A DNA stretch of 64,000 bases from Nelumbo lutea (taxonomy: Eukaryota > Streptophyta > Magnoliopsida > Proteales > Nelumbonaceae). Location: the NCBI GenBank assembly GCA_022828595.1, contig JAKGHH010000008.1, positions 26,714,378 to 26,778,377 on the forward strand, written 5' to 3'. Positions 10,588 to 20,628 of the stretch are shown here, piece after piece (position 1 is the first letter of the stretch; the number at the start of each line of letters is the position of its first letter). Under the pieces are notes generated by a model, which was not told the DNA's origin, ran no database searches, and worked only from the letters and a program-made list of their open reading frames with translations. The translations under genes and the position numbers were made by a program.

Positions 10588-11176
10588 TGACGCAGCGTGG
10601 AAGCAATGAGAACCGGAGCTGGCTATGCAAGCACCGAGCGTTCGCTAGCACCTAGCGAAAAACACTGATTTCTCTAGGAGAGAGAAAAGGTGGCGAAAAT
10701 AGGAAGAAGAGAACTTGAAGAAATTCTGAAAATCTAAAGTATGAATTGATGAATAACTTTGGAAAAATAGCAGTATTTATAATACATTTGGAAATTGTAA
10801 AAGGACTAAGAAAGAACATGAATCTTGATCTTGATCTTGATCCTCTTGGGCTGTCTTGATAAGGTCGAACCCTCTTGGATTTCTTGGGCTTGATCTTCCA
10901 CCGTCCGATCTCCCTGGCTCTCCTTATGCATGAATCTGGGAGTCTTGGATTTCTTGATGCTTCTTGGAGTCTTTGTTGGATCTTGATTGGAGTCTTGAGT
11001 TCTTGCTAATCTTGGAAGAGTCTTGATAATCTTAAATTCTTGATAAGTCTTGGAGTCTTGGATTAAGTCTTGATGGATCTTGAATTATCCTTTCTTGACT
11101 TATCTTGGACTCTTGACCTTATCCTAGGAGCTGCCGCCCCTAAGGGTGAGATGAGCCTTGGGATGGGCCTCCATCA
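10588..11176 (-). repeat. 5' LTR of the gypsy element
   Basis: 589 bp, same length as 5517-6105. On the minus strand it runs TGATGG...GCGTCA, the canonical TG...CA ends. It should hold the element promoter, but I could not place a convincing TATA box. Confidence 0.95.
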
Positions 11177-11225
11177 GTTACCCCCCGTTGTGTGTAGTAC
11201 ACTTCTTTTTATTTCATAAAAAAAA
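11177..11225 (+). mobile_element. 3' end of LINE B after the gypsy insertion
   Basis: Begins with the second GTTAC copy (11177-11181). Read on from 5516 the LINE frame continues only four or five codons and reaches TAG, followed by a short 3' UTR and an A8 tail (11218-11225). The second LINE target-site copy follows at 11227-11238. Confidence 0.75.
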
Positions 11226-11226
11226 T

Positions 11227-11238
11227 GTGTCTTTCTCT
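11227..11238 (+). repeat. Target-site duplication of LINE B, right copy
   Basis: GTGTCTTTCTCT, one mismatch from 5062-5073. It immediately follows the poly(A). Confidence 0.7.
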
Positions 11239-11735
11239 AAACCAGCACCTTCCTCTACCTAACTCTTCATAAACTATTTAAGGAGAGTGAATCAAACTTT
11301 CACACAACATTTTTGAAAATCACTCTCTCTCTCTCAATCCAGTCTACTATAGTCTCATAGAATGTTTCTTTGGAGACTCTTCAACTTTGTTGGTTACAGA
11401 TTCTCGCCCATGGCTCTGTTGTATCCTGGGAACGGATTTGCCTTTAACCCAACAACAAACTCAGTGAACTTGAATTGGGGCAAATAACGTTCTAAAGACA
11501 GTGTCTTCAAATGCACCTCAAAGCTTCTCCTCCAAGCTTCAATGACCTCATTTTCCAATAATCAGCTCTAGCACTCATTATAAGGAGGATTGTTTTTCGA
11601 AACAATATAGAGAGGATGGAAGACCTATCCTCTTAGCTCTCACATGGTGAGAATGATCACCGATGGAGCAAATGACGGACTAGGAGATCTACGGGTTCAC
11701 CTGTAGAGAAGTGGGAGGGTAAAATGGCAGAGTTC
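11239..11735. other. Non-coding segment
   Basis: No coding frame is supported. It contains a TATTTAA box near 11273, a CT-rich run near 11325-11336, and several short CTTCAA/CTCCAAG repeats. It continues the sequence interrupted at 5073 and may be the rest of an old LTR. Confidence 0.3.
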
Positions 11736-12132
11736 GAATTTGCACCCCACAAGAAACCGCTCATCATCAGGAGATGTTCACAATACACAGTGGGATGTGC
11801 TGCGGGGCGATTGTGGGGCGGCTCCTTATGGGGCGCAAGTTCAAACTCAAATGGCAGACTGGGAGAGAGAGAGAGAGAGAGAGAGAGGAAGAGAGGAGAG
11901 GAGGAGAAAGAACCAAGTAGGTAAAAGAGAGGAGGGCTGGGCGGGTTAATAAAATTAAAATGATTTTTGGAGTCCAGATGGTCATTAGATCCGAAACTCC
12001 GTTTAAATGTAAGTTTTAGGTATAAAAGGTGGCGTGGCGATTTTCTATTGGATGGGACCCGGGGACAGACGATGTGATAATCCAATTATCAATACCGAAA
12101 GGTAACTCTCTTAGCATGACTTAGCTAGTTAC

Positions 12133-12133
<1 letters not shown>

Positions 12134-12199
<66 letters not shown>
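12134..12199. repeat. (TAA)n microsatellite, copy A
   Basis: About 22 uninterrupted TAA/ATA units. The homologous array in copy B (17272-17318) has about 16, so the array changed length after the duplication. Confidence 0.95.
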
Positions 12200-12300
12200 G
12201 AGAGAAACAAACAACTGAAACAAAAATATTCTGTTCTATAACCAAATAAGCCCACAAGCGACTAAAAGAAAATGAAAAGTAAAAAAGCTTACAAAGAAAT

Positions 12301-12445
12301 TAAAGCTACAAAATATTTCCTACAAACAAAATTTCAGGTAAAACCTAACATCTAAGGAAATTAAAACTACAAAATATTTCCTACAAACAAAATTTCAGGT
12401 AAAACATAACATCTAAGGAATTAAAACTACAAAATATTACAATCC
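12301..12445. repeat. 61-bp tandem repeat, copy A
   Basis: The unit with CTACAAAATATTTCCTAC starts at 12306, 12367 and 12427 (periods 61 and 60; the third copy is partial). The same array occurs at 17420-17560, so it predates the segmental duplication. Confidence 0.85.
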
Positions 12446-12529
12446 ATGCATGCTATGCATTCCCTTCCAAACAAAACAGAAAAAGAACAAATATATTGAA
12501 CAAGGCAAAGCCAGACAGAACACTTGTAC

Positions 12530-12826
12530 TTAACGAGGGTACAAAAGGGATGTAGAAGGAGCAGCAGCGGAAGAAAACAAACCACCAGATGAATCATCAC
12601 CAACATTCATCAGTGGGGGGGCACAATAAGTTGGGACAGGCATCTTAGATGGGAGAGTGGGCAATGGTGCCTCAAAACTAAGCACCTGAATCGCTTGCCT
12701 TATGGAAGGTCGAAAGTTGCAATCTGGGTGAGCACACCATAGTCCAACAACCATCAAACACTCCATTTGTTTCTCATCAAAACCCATGTCCACAGCTTCA
12801 AGAATCTTTCCTCTCTCATCAAACAC
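12530..12826 (-). pseudogene. Truncated copy of the lectin receptor kinase 3' end
   Basis: 98 codons nearly identical to residues ~588-686 of the intact gene at 17651-19711: G-R-G-K-I-L-E-A-V-D, then M-G-F-D-E-K-Q-M-E-C-L-M, G-L-W-C-A-H-P-D and the S-L-L-Y-P-R C-terminus. It lacks the lectin domain, membrane segment and almost all of the kinase domain. The first residues come from unrelated sequence at the breakpoint. A 15-base in-frame deletion removes S-G-L-L-E. It has no promoter of its own and is a duplication relic. Confidence 0.9.
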
Positions 12827-12832
12827 TCCATT
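12817..12832 (+). repeat. 16-bp templated insertion at a deletion breakpoint
   Basis: CATCAAACACTCCATT here repeats 12752-12767 exactly. It sits between the last base of kinase homology and the next homologous block (TAATAACACC...), as if copied in during repair. Confidence 0.6.
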
Positions 12833-13125
12833 AATAACACCCCATCAAGTGGTGGTTGCGAGAATAGAGAATCTCACTTTTTGGGAATTCGGGCTCAGCT
12901 TATAGTTAGACTATAATTTATTGGATTTTTTCTTCAACTTGTTTCCTTTTCTTTTCGGGCTAAGTAATCTGCAATCTAATGCAGAATTTTTAATGACAGG
13001 CCCACATAATCTATTAGTAGCCCTCTTCCTATACATCACATCCTGCAAAAAAAAACAGTAAAAATTAATCAGGCCAATACTCGGCTTGGCCAGATATCAC
13101 CCTTAATTTTAGGGTGGCAAACCCA
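12828..13125. repeat. Flank repeat unit B1
   Basis: Begins CCATTAATAACACCCCA and contains GTGGTTGCGAGAAT, TTTTTGGGAATTCGGGCT and a GGCTTGGCCAGATATCACCCTTAATTTTAGGG segment. Related units are at 13200-13400 and 23640-23945, so this ~250-300-bp flank exists three times. Confidence 0.75.
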
Positions 13126-13139
13126 ATTGCCAATTTGTT

Positions 13140-13182
13140 AGGTTTTTTTTTTTTTTTTTTTTTTTTTGGGGGGGGGGGGGGG
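13140..13182. repeat. Poly(T)-poly(G) homopolymer run
   Basis: A long T run (about 26) is followed by a G run (about 14). The matching position in the other copy (23590-23625) has T runs without the G run. Assembly length here is unreliable. Confidence 0.9.
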
Positions 13183-13480
13183 TTTTTGGTAACCAACGGA
13201 CCATTAATAACACCCCCACCAAATGGTGGTTGCGAGAATCGAATAGATTCCTTCTTCTCAAATTTCTCTTTTTGGGAATTCGGGCTCTCATAGTAGATTA
13301 TAATTTATTGGATTATAATTTATGACAAAAAAGTGAAAATTAATTAGGTCAATGCTCTACTCGGCTTGGCCAAATATCACACTTAATTTTAGAGCAGCTT
13401 ATCAAAATCCTTTCTTTATCATCAAATTGACAATATTTTAATAATCAAGATTCAGTGTGCTTCGGATTGGTTGCCTTCTA

Positions 13481-14260
13481 GGGATGCAAATTTTGCGGGA
13501 ATTTTCAAGTGTCTAGTCGGCCCCAATAAACCCTATAGGGTTTCGGATTTTAGATTAAAACCCTATAGGTTTGGATTTTGATTTTGGGGTATTCGATACC
13601 CGGGATGCATAAATATGAACCTATTATATTATATATCATGTATAAATTTATAAATTTTAAATATTAAGATAATTATTCTATTACTAATATTTTATTTGTA
13701 TAAATTTATTGGGATTAAAATCACCATTTGAAATTTGGATATAATAGATTGTTTATTTCATTTACTTATAAAATGCTAATTTTAAATATTATTTCTTTTA
13801 ATTTTTATTTGGAATTGCTAATCATATATATATATATATATATATATATTGTTTTGATGAACATAAAAGTTAATAAAACCTATTTTATTTCATTAAATAA
13901 CATAAAATGTGAGAGGGCTTGGTGGCTTAAAGTAGTAGTAAGAGATTTGGTGCTATTATTAATTGATCCTGGTTCAAGTCACACTATAAGCATTAAAAAA
14001 TTGCTTCAAGGTCTCAACCACTCCCCAACCTATACTTGTAAAAATCCTTAACCCGCCTACTGTCATCATCCCTATTCCTAAAGGGGGGACAAGGTTATTC
14101 CCATCTTTGTTCTCACAAGATTCTAACTCCATGTTATTTTTTATGTTATTAATCATTTTGTTTTTTTTATTTTATTTAAAAATTAAAAATAAAATAGTTA
14201 AAATTTATAACTTAAAAAAAAAAAGATTTAAATACATATACATATATATAAATATATATG
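13481..14260. mobile_element. Diverged hAT-like non-autonomous element
   Basis: Starts TAGGGATGCAAATTTTGCGG, close to the TAGGGATGGCAATTTT end of the hAT-type MITE at 22868. Its interior near 14130-14200 is the reverse complement of 23150-23215 (the AAAATGATTAACAT and TTTTTACTTTTTTAAATAAAATAA stretch). The right end is not clear and no 8-bp duplication was found. Sequence with similar GGGTCCCAC/ATCCCCATT motifs continues to about 14480. Confidence 0.45.
13912..13985 (+). other. tRNA-like / SINE-like promoter remnant
   Basis: GGCTTGGTGGCTTAAAGTAG resembles a Pol III A box and CCTGGTTCAAGTCACAC a B box, about 45 bases apart. A second copy with only the B-box part is at 24610-24665. No clear 3' tail is seen. 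Confidence 0.4.
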
Positions 14261-14480
14261 AGGTGGAGATCAAGGCCATTCAGGAAGTACTCTCCCCGTC
14301 CCTACCAATAAGGATGAAAATTTTTTCCTTCCCCATAAGGAAAAATCATCCCCATTCCGACCCATTCGGAATGGGTCCCACAGGGATCATGAAAATTGGG
14401 GAAAATTACCTTCCTTATCCATTGCAAAGGAAGCAATACACATTTTCTACAAGGTAATTTGACCCATTCCTATGGGGCCC

Positions 14481-16153
14481 TACCTGCCCCACCCTAGTCA
14501 GGGCGGGTTTTTTGAAGAAATGATCGAGCGGCCTGGAGCAAATGTAGGGATAGGGCAAGGCATTTGAGTTCGGGGTCGAAGACAAGGCTGGCAAAACCCA
14601 ATCCCTCCCTACCTCATTGTCATTCCTAGGCCAATAATAAAATACCATGCCAGTCATAGGACCTATAATGTATTTGGAAATTATATGGTGTATTGTTTCA
14701 TAAAAAATAAAAAACTATAAAAGACTTGAACCTCCTTAAATACTGAAACCCCCACCCTTTATGAAGGGATTAAACCTCTCCTGATGGCTGATGAAACAAG
14801 ACAAAAACTACCACTTGCTAAGACTATCATCAATGATGCAACTAATAGTCCTTTGACGGAGGGAAGTGTCTCTCAAGTTTTCTCGAGAGGTTGAAGAAGG
14901 CCCAAAATATTTTCTCAAGTTTTCCTATCAGGGCCACACTATTTTGGTGCGATCCCAATTACATGATTCTGGGATCCTGCACCTTACGTTTTACTCATCC
15001 CATCCCCCCGATTACATGATTTTGGGATCCTGCATCTCACGTTTTACATGATCCTAACCATAAATGCAACTTCAGAGTGGGTTTTACGAGGAGTGAAGAA
15101 CAAAAAAAGATGAGATTAGAGCAGAAAAGAAAGAGAATAAAAACAGAGTGGGAGAGAAGACAAAAATAGAGATGAGGAGAAGGTAGAGGAGAGAATAAGT
15201 AAAAACTCAGATATTTTTTCTCTGGCCTTTTTTTACTCACTGGTTTGGAAGAGTTTAACACTACAATCGTTTTCCTACTCTAAGGAGGCATGAATCTGGA
15301 GTTTTCTTCCACTGAACCTGGCGATGAATGAATTGTTGAGAAGGAGACAAAGGAGCAACAATTTGAGGGATTCGCTTGGTTCATATTTCTCTAATCGGTC
15401 TTTGGTACTGCTTCTTCGACTTTTTTCTATTCACTAGTTTGGGAGAGAGAGAGAGTATAATCTTGTACTAGATAATCAATCGTTTCGATCTATTTTTTAC
15501 ATTGACTATCAATGTAAAAGGACTTCAGATGGAGTTTTGCATCGATTTAAGGTGTAAAATATACTATCCAAACGATTGCAAAATCAAACCAAGGTGTAAA
15601 GTATACCATAGTTCGACTTTACACCTTAAGAAAATACAACCTTACCCAGTAATCATTCTTTACTATTAAAGTCAAACATACAAAACACAATGAGGTCATT
15701 TTTTTTAATGTCTTGCATTTGGCACCAAATTTTTGTTCACGTAAGAAGCACTCTGTACTACTAAAGTCGAACATAATGAGGTCATTTTTTTCATGTCTTG
15801 AATTTGATAAGGTAAGCGACATAATCTTTTAGTCTTTATACAATATTGGTGCTACTAAAGGTAGCAACAAGGGTAACTTCGTTACCTCCGTATGATGACA
15901 TCAAGGGTCCCACCCACAAATGTTGAAAGAAAATGTCAAAGGCCCCAAGATGTGGTCCCAAGGGTGTAGACACCAATGGCCAAGTCAATCGATAGATCAA
16001 GGAGGTCAATGTGTAAGGAAGGCGAGAGTAATTAACTCTATTAGCATCCAATTTTTTCTCGATCCCTTCACTCTACCTCTTTGTACCCCCTTCTTAGACT
16101 TCAAAAGCTTGGAAACACAACCATATCAACTTGAGACTTGCCAAAGTCCAAAA
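14481..16153. other. Non-coding segment
   Basis: No gene is supported. It contains an imperfect direct repeat with period 53 (ATTACATGATT at 14958 and 15011, each followed by GGGATCCTGCA), purine-rich stretches near 15100-15200, and two diverged copies of an ACATAATGAGGTCATTTTTTT motif near 15690 and 15780. Confidence 0.6.
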
Positions 16154-16449
16154 TACCCTAATTTTTCACAATCCACAAGACAAATAACAACCTTGAGATC
16201 AACATCAACGTACGATTAGACACCATCTCCAAATATGAAAAACTATAACTTAGCTACACATCAACTTTCATGACTAAACTACAAAGATCCCTCATTCATC
16301 ATACCCTAATTTTTCACAATCCACAAGACAAATAACAACCTTGAGATCAACATCAACGTACGATTAGACACCATCTCCAAATATGAAAAACTATAACTTA
16401 GCTACATATCAACTTTCATGACTAAACTACAAAGATCCCTCATTCATCA
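16154..16449. repeat. 148-bp tandem duplication
   Basis: Two head-to-tail copies, 16154-16301 and 16302-16449, beginning TACCCTAATTTTTCACAATC. They are almost identical (for example CTACACATC versus CTACATATC), so the duplication is recent. No coding function. Confidence 0.9.
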
Positions 16450-16710
16450 TACTAGCCCCCTTTCTAACAACCCCGATCCATGTGACATTTAAACTCCAAC
16501 CCCCCAAAATCAAATTCAACACATCCATCACCTCAAAATCACTAGGAAGCAATCAAGTAGCGAATTCCACCACAAATCTACGGTGATCAACAACGAAAAT
16601 GTCAATATCACATTCTAAGGGCCCTAAATGATTAACAAGATCGACCATATCTTTTTTGGGTCAGAACCATCCGCTTCACCCCGATTGTAGCTCAAAATTC
16701 CCTCATTTGA

Positions 16711-16883
16711 CCCTATTGCAACATAAACTGAAAATGATTATTTTTTTATTACTCCTATAGAAGATGAAGCCAAATCAGCTCTCTTTTCAATAGGGAATCT
16801 AATGTCACTAGGTCTAGATGGCATGCCTACCCTTGTTTACAAGGACTTTCGGGATTTGATGGGTCCCGATTTAGTACAGTTGG
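16711..16883 (+). mobile_element. LINE A RT fragment fused to the duplicated block
   Basis: Matches 2851-3023 base for base without gaps (offset 13,860) with only about seven mismatches. It includes the G-L-D-G-M-P codons. At TTAGTACAGTTGG it switches directly to AATTTGCACCCCACAAGAAACC, the start of the segmental duplication. There is no poly(A) and no target-site duplication, so it did not arrive as an ordinary LINE insertion. Confidence 0.85.
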
Positions 16884-17272
16884 AATTTGCACCCCACAAG
16901 AAACCGCTCATCATGGAGATTTTCACAATATACGGCGGGATGTGCTGTGGGGTGTTTGTGGGGCGGCTCCTTATGGGGTGCAAATTCGAACTCAAATGGC
17001 AGTTTGGGAGAGAGAGAGAGAGAGAAAAAAAAGGGAGAGAGGGGAGGAGAAAGAACCAAGTAGGTAAGAGAGGAGGGCTGGGCGGGTTAATAAAATTAAA
17101 ATGATTTTTGGAGTCCAGATGGTCGTTAGATCCGAAACTCCGTTTAAATTTAAGTTTTAGGTATAAAAGGTGGCGTGGCGATTTTCCATTGGATGGGACC
17201 CGGGGACAGACGATGTGATAACCCAATTATCAATACTGAAAGGTAACTCTCTTACCATGACTTAGTTAGTTA

Positions 17273-17318
<46 letters not shown>

Positions 17319-17952
17319 GGAGAGAAACAAACAACTGAAACAAAAATATTCTGTTCTATAACCAAATAAGCCCACAAGCGACTAAAAGAAAATGAAAAGT
17401 AAAAAAGCTTACAAAGAAATTAAAGCTACAAAATATTTCCTACAAACAAAATTTCAGGTAAAACCTAACATCTAAGGAAATTAAAACTACAAAATATTTC
17501 CTACAAACAAAATTTCAGGTAAAACATAACATCTAAGGAAATTAAAACTACAAAACGTTACAATCCATGCATGCTATGCATTCCCTTCCAAACAAAACAG
17601 AAAAAGAACAAATATATTGAACAAGGCAAAGCCAGATAGAACACTTCTACTTAACGAGGGTACAAAAGGGATGTAGAAGAAGAAGCAGCGGAAGAAAACA
17701 AACCACCAGATGAATCATCACCAACATTCATCAGTGGGGGGGCACAATAAGTTGGGACAGGCATCTTAGATGGGAGAGTGGGCAATGGTGCCTCAAAACT
17801 AAGCACCTGAATCGCTTGCCTTATGGAAGGTCGAAAGTTGCAATCTGGGTGAGCACACCATAGTCCAACAACCATCAAGCACTCCATTTGTTTCTCATCA
17901 AAACCCATTTCTAGAAGCCCTGAGTCCACAGCTTCAAGAATCTTTCCTCTCC
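16883..17952 (-). repeat. Segmental duplication, copy B
   Basis: Partner of 11736-12816. This copy is continuous with the intact kinase gene, so it is the better candidate for the ancestral arrangement. It includes the 3' flank, TAA microsatellite (17272-17318), the 61-bp repeats (17420-17560) and the gene's 3' end. Confidence 0.9.
17272..17318. repeat. (TAA)n microsatellite, copy B
   Basis: About 16 units in the 3' flank of the lectin kinase gene. It is homologous to 12134-12199. Confidence 0.95.
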
Positions 17953-19711
17953 CATGGAGTTCCCACACCCATTCTACCAACATTATCTTGTTTGCTTCAA
18001 CACATGGTTCAATAGGCCGCCTTCCACAAGCAATTTCCAAAGCAACAATTCCATAGCTGTAAACATCCGATTCTTTACTAGATTTCCCTGTTATAACACA
18101 TTCAGGAGCCATGTAACCCATAGTTCCAGCCAAAACTGTTGTTTGTGACCCTTTCCCATGGTCTACAAGCCTAGCCAGCCCAAAATCCCCAAGTTTTGCA
18201 TTGAAATCAGAATCCAACATCACATTGCTTGACTTAATATCTCTATGCACGACACATTGTTCCCATTCTTCGTGCAGATAGAATAATGCAGATGCCAAGC
18301 CCAGAGCAATATTGTATCTTCTTTCCCATGTCAACAACGCTTTTCGTCCAAAGAGATGAGTGTCAAGGCTCCCATTAGGCATCAACTCGTATACGAGGAG
18401 GAACTCTTTTCGTTGGTGGCACCAACCAACAAGTTGCACCAAGTTTTTGTGTCGTAATCGACTAATGATCTTCACCTCAGACACATACTCCTTTATCCCT
18501 TGTTTAGACTTTTGGGATACTCTTTTAACAGCAATATCCAAGTTGAGATAGCTTAAAACCCCTTTATAAACTCCTCCAAATCCTCCTTCTCCAAGCTTTT
18601 GATCCTCAGCAAAGTTATCTGTTGCTCGGGCCAATTCACTGTACAAAAACCTCTTAGGTCCAGTTCCCTGTTCAAACTCATCATTCATTGAATCATCAAG
18701 CACCATTTCATCCTCTTCTTCAGTAACATCTCTCTTCTTCTTTATCCACAGGACAAGCCAAACCACACCGATCAAGGCACTACTTGCACCGACAACCAAT
18801 CCAATGATCAACCCTCTCTTATCTGTCTTGCTTGCTTTTGGGATCTCTGAAGTAGAATTAGACTCCTCTACTTCTAAACTCGAATAAAAGTTCCAGGAAT
18901 GAACTGAAGTTATTTCTTTAAGCTGACCCGTGGAACTAGAAAACCCAATGGTAACCCATTCCGGTAAGTACTTTCTCAGATCAATTATATAAAACAGGCT
19001 AGAAGTTGGGTTGTCAGAATACGTCCATGTAACACTCAAGTTCTTTGTACTTGAGTTGTAGTTAATCCAAACCCAAGTAATATTCCCACTACCGATATTA
19101 TTACTGGTCCAAGTAGCGGTCGTCACAGATTTGACGGAGTTGATATCAATGCCTACGTGATACATTGGACGACTTAAGTTGTCAGAGTAAGGCACTGGAT
19201 CAAACACGTTTCCAAAAGTATCAAACTCCACAGCAATAATTTGATTTGTTGTGTTGTCTTCCATTTGGCTATATCTAACAAGACCAAGTGCTCCACCACT
19301 GGAATCAACAGGGAGGTTGGAACCACTGGGAGCGAGGAAAAAGGCCAGCCCTTCGGCAATTGCGAAATTTTCATCTGTTCTGCTAATGGAAAAGGAGAAA
19401 TTAGTGCTCAAATCTGTTAGGTTACCTGTTGCATTGTCGTAGAGGTGCACCGGGTTTTTGAACGAGGCTCGACCACAGCTAGCATTATTGATGCTTAGGT
19501 TTTCGGTGAAATCGATGCCTTTATAGGAGATGGCTGCATGTCCTTCCAGGCGTATGATGTCCCTGGTGCTCTGATCAGAACCGGAAAAGTTGAAGGACAA
19601 TGGATTTGCAGATGGGATCAACAATAAGAAAAGGATGGAAATATGAAAGTAATCGAATATTGGAAGCTTTGGAGATTGCAGTCTAATGTTTGTTGAATAG
19701 AAAAAAGCCAT
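17651..19711 (-). CDS. L-type lectin-domain receptor kinase (LecRK, subfamily IX-like)
   Basis: 686-residue intronless gene, normal length for the family. Residues 1-36 are a signal peptide. Residues 38-276 form a legume-lectin domain with the metal-site pattern E162-x-D164-x-x-x-N168-x-x-D171 and H185. Residues 300-322 are a single membrane helix followed by K-K-K-R. Residues 365-640 are a Ser/Thr kinase: G-E-G-G-F-G-G-V loop (374-381), K396, H489-R490-D491, D509-F-G and G-T-M-G-Y-M-A-P-E. All catalytic residues are present. Expected role: plasma-membrane receptor in defence or development, sensing cell-wall or extracellular ligands. The monosaccharide-contact Asp before G-L-A-F-F is Glu120, so sugar binding may be weak, as in many plant LecRKs. 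The ATG is the first in frame and gives a clean signal peptide. Confidence 0.95.
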   Translation of the reverse strand: MAFFYSTNIRLQSPKLPIFDYFHISILFLLLIPSANPLSFNFSGSDQSTRDIIRLEGHAAISYKGIDFTENLSINNASCGRASFKNPVHLYDNATGNLTDLSTNFSFSISRTDENFAIAEGLAFFLAPSGSNLPVDSSGGALGLVRYSQMEDNTTNQIIAVEFDTFGNVFDPVPYSDNLSRPMYHVGIDINSVKSVTTATWTSNNIGSGNITWVWINYNSSTKNLSVTWTYSDNPTSSLFYIIDLRKYLPEWVTIGFSSSTGQLKEITSVHSWNFYSSLEVEESNSTSEIPKASKTDKRGLIIGLVVGASSALIGVVWLVLWIKKKRDVTEEEDEMVLDDSMNDEFEQGTGPKRFLYSELARATDNFAEDQKLGEGGFGGVYKGVLSYLNLDIAVKRVSQKSKQGIKEYVSEVKIISRLRHKNLVQLVGWCHQRKEFLLVYELMPNGSLDTHLFGRKALLTWERRYNIALGLASALFYLHEEWEQCVVHRDIKSSNVMLDSDFNAKLGDFGLARLVDHGKGSQTTVLAGTMGYMAPECVITGKSSKESDVYSYGIVALEIACGRRPIEPCVEANKIMLVEWVWELHGRGKILEAVDSGLLEMGFDEKQMECLMVVGLWCAHPDCNFRPSIRQAIQVLSFEAPLPTLPSKMPVPTYCAPPLMNVGDDSSGGLFSSAASSSTSLLYPR

Positions 19712-20628
19712 TCTAAAAGCTTGTTATTTGGACTTTTAAGAGTGTGGGAGTGATCACAGAACAGAAATACTTCCAAAACAATACATCAATAACTCTGTGG
19801 AAAGTTGATTTTAACCTTTTTCAAGAACACGGGGCTTCAGGTTAAACCAGAATGTCAATGTGCCAAGCTATTTTCCAAGCTTTTGCTTTTGGTCTGGGAA
19901 AATTAAACGAAAGAATAGCTTAATTAAGAATTACTTTAAGCCCATTGGAAATAATATAAATACGCATGCATGCAAATATGTATAATATAAAACCTTGTAT
20001 ATTTTATATCTTAACCAATATTTGCACTGCACCTATTTGTATTTATACTACTTTTTCCAAATTGAACCTTAGACGCAATTGTTTGGCGTGCAACATGGTT
20101 TCTAAAGAGACTCTACAATGTTCTGGACCTTCTCAAAGGCTTAATTTTTTTTTTTTTTTTTTTTAACTAAGGTAGTGTTTGGTTTGAAGAAAAATAGGGA
20201 AAGGTAGGTGAATAGGAAATCTGGATTGTGAGTGTGCGGAGGTAGAGAATGTGAGTAGGAAATCTGGATTGTAATTTGTAACTAGATGTTGATTTAAGCT
20301 TGAGTTGGCCAGTAGCCAATTGGTTGGTAGACGATGACTATAATTATATTAGTAAATTACAGTTTTTTTAGATAAATAACTAAAAGAGTCCCGTGTTAAG
20401 CGTCGTTTCAAAACAATTATCAATCCTTATCAGTCGTCATTAACCCAAAAACTTACATTTGATTTATTAATTTAATATTAATCCCAACGGAACTGTTTTA
20501 CTTTAATTATAGCGATGGCCCTGATAATTTACATATTATTTTAATTTTTAAGGTAGTGTTTGATTGTACTTTTTAAAAGTCTGAATTTCAAAATATTGTT
20601 TTTCAGATTTTCACAGTTGTTTAGATTT
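19712..20628. other. Upstream region of the lectin kinase; non-coding
   Basis: Should contain the 5' UTR and promoter of the minus-strand kinase. I could not fix a TATA box. There is a T run at about 20145-20164. Sequence beginning AAGGTAGTGTTTGGTTTG (20169) and again AAGGTAGTGTTTGATTG (20549) resembles MITE ends, but no paired end was found. Confidence 0.4.

Larger units (their letters stand above)
5517..11176 (-). mobile_element. Complete Ty3/gypsy (chromovirus-like) LTR retrotransposon
   Basis: A 5,660-bp element in minus orientation with 589-bp LTRs at 5517-6105 and 10588-11176, flanked by the duplication GTTAC. On the minus strand the order is 5' LTR, tRNA-Met-type primer site, gag with CCHC knuckle, protease, RT, RNase H, integrase, polypurine tract and 3' LTR. 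The order and the RT/integrase motifs fit the plant chromovirus group (CRM/Reina-like), but I could not see a clear chromodomain. About 14 differences by eye between the LTRs (2-3 %), mostly transitions, suggest a fairly young insertion. Several stops and frameshifts in gag-pol make this copy non-autonomous. It sits inside the 3' end of LINE B. Confidence 0.95.
11736..12816 (-). repeat. Segmental duplication, copy A (3' part of lectin-kinase locus)
   Basis: Closely matches 16883-17952, covering a GA-rich stretch, a 3' flank, a TAA microsatellite, 61-bp tandem repeats and the last ~95 codons of the lectin receptor kinase. Differences include microsatellite length and a missing 15-base segment in the coding part. 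The match ends abruptly inside the kinase gene near 12816. Confidence 0.9.
13126..14260. repeat. Duplicated block B2 (matches 23577-24890)
   Basis: From CAATTGCCAATTTGTTAG onward this block is colinear with 23577-24890: the flank unit, the AATATTTTAATAATCAAGAT segment, the TAGGGATGCAAATTTTGCGG start of a transposon-like stretch, the ATATTATATATCATGTA region and the GGTTCAAGT segment. Together with 11736-12816 it shows that the whole lectin-kinase locus was once duplicated. Confidence 0.85.

Noticed and set aside
10251..10609. Several plus-strand frames opposite gag
   Set aside because: They are shadows of the minus-strand gag coding region.
11657..12085. Overlapping open frames on both strands, also at 16837-17226
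   Set aside because: They arise from GA/CT-rich low-complexity DNA in the segmental duplication and show no protein-like conservation beyond the duplication itself.
12134..12199. CRISPR-like regular spacing
   Set aside because: It is a simple TAA microsatellite; there are no repeat-spacer arrays anywhere in this plant window.
16802..17104. 100-codon frame starting M-S-L-G-L-D-G-M-P
   Set aside because: It is a LINE RT piece read into the unrelated duplicated flank; an accident of the joint.
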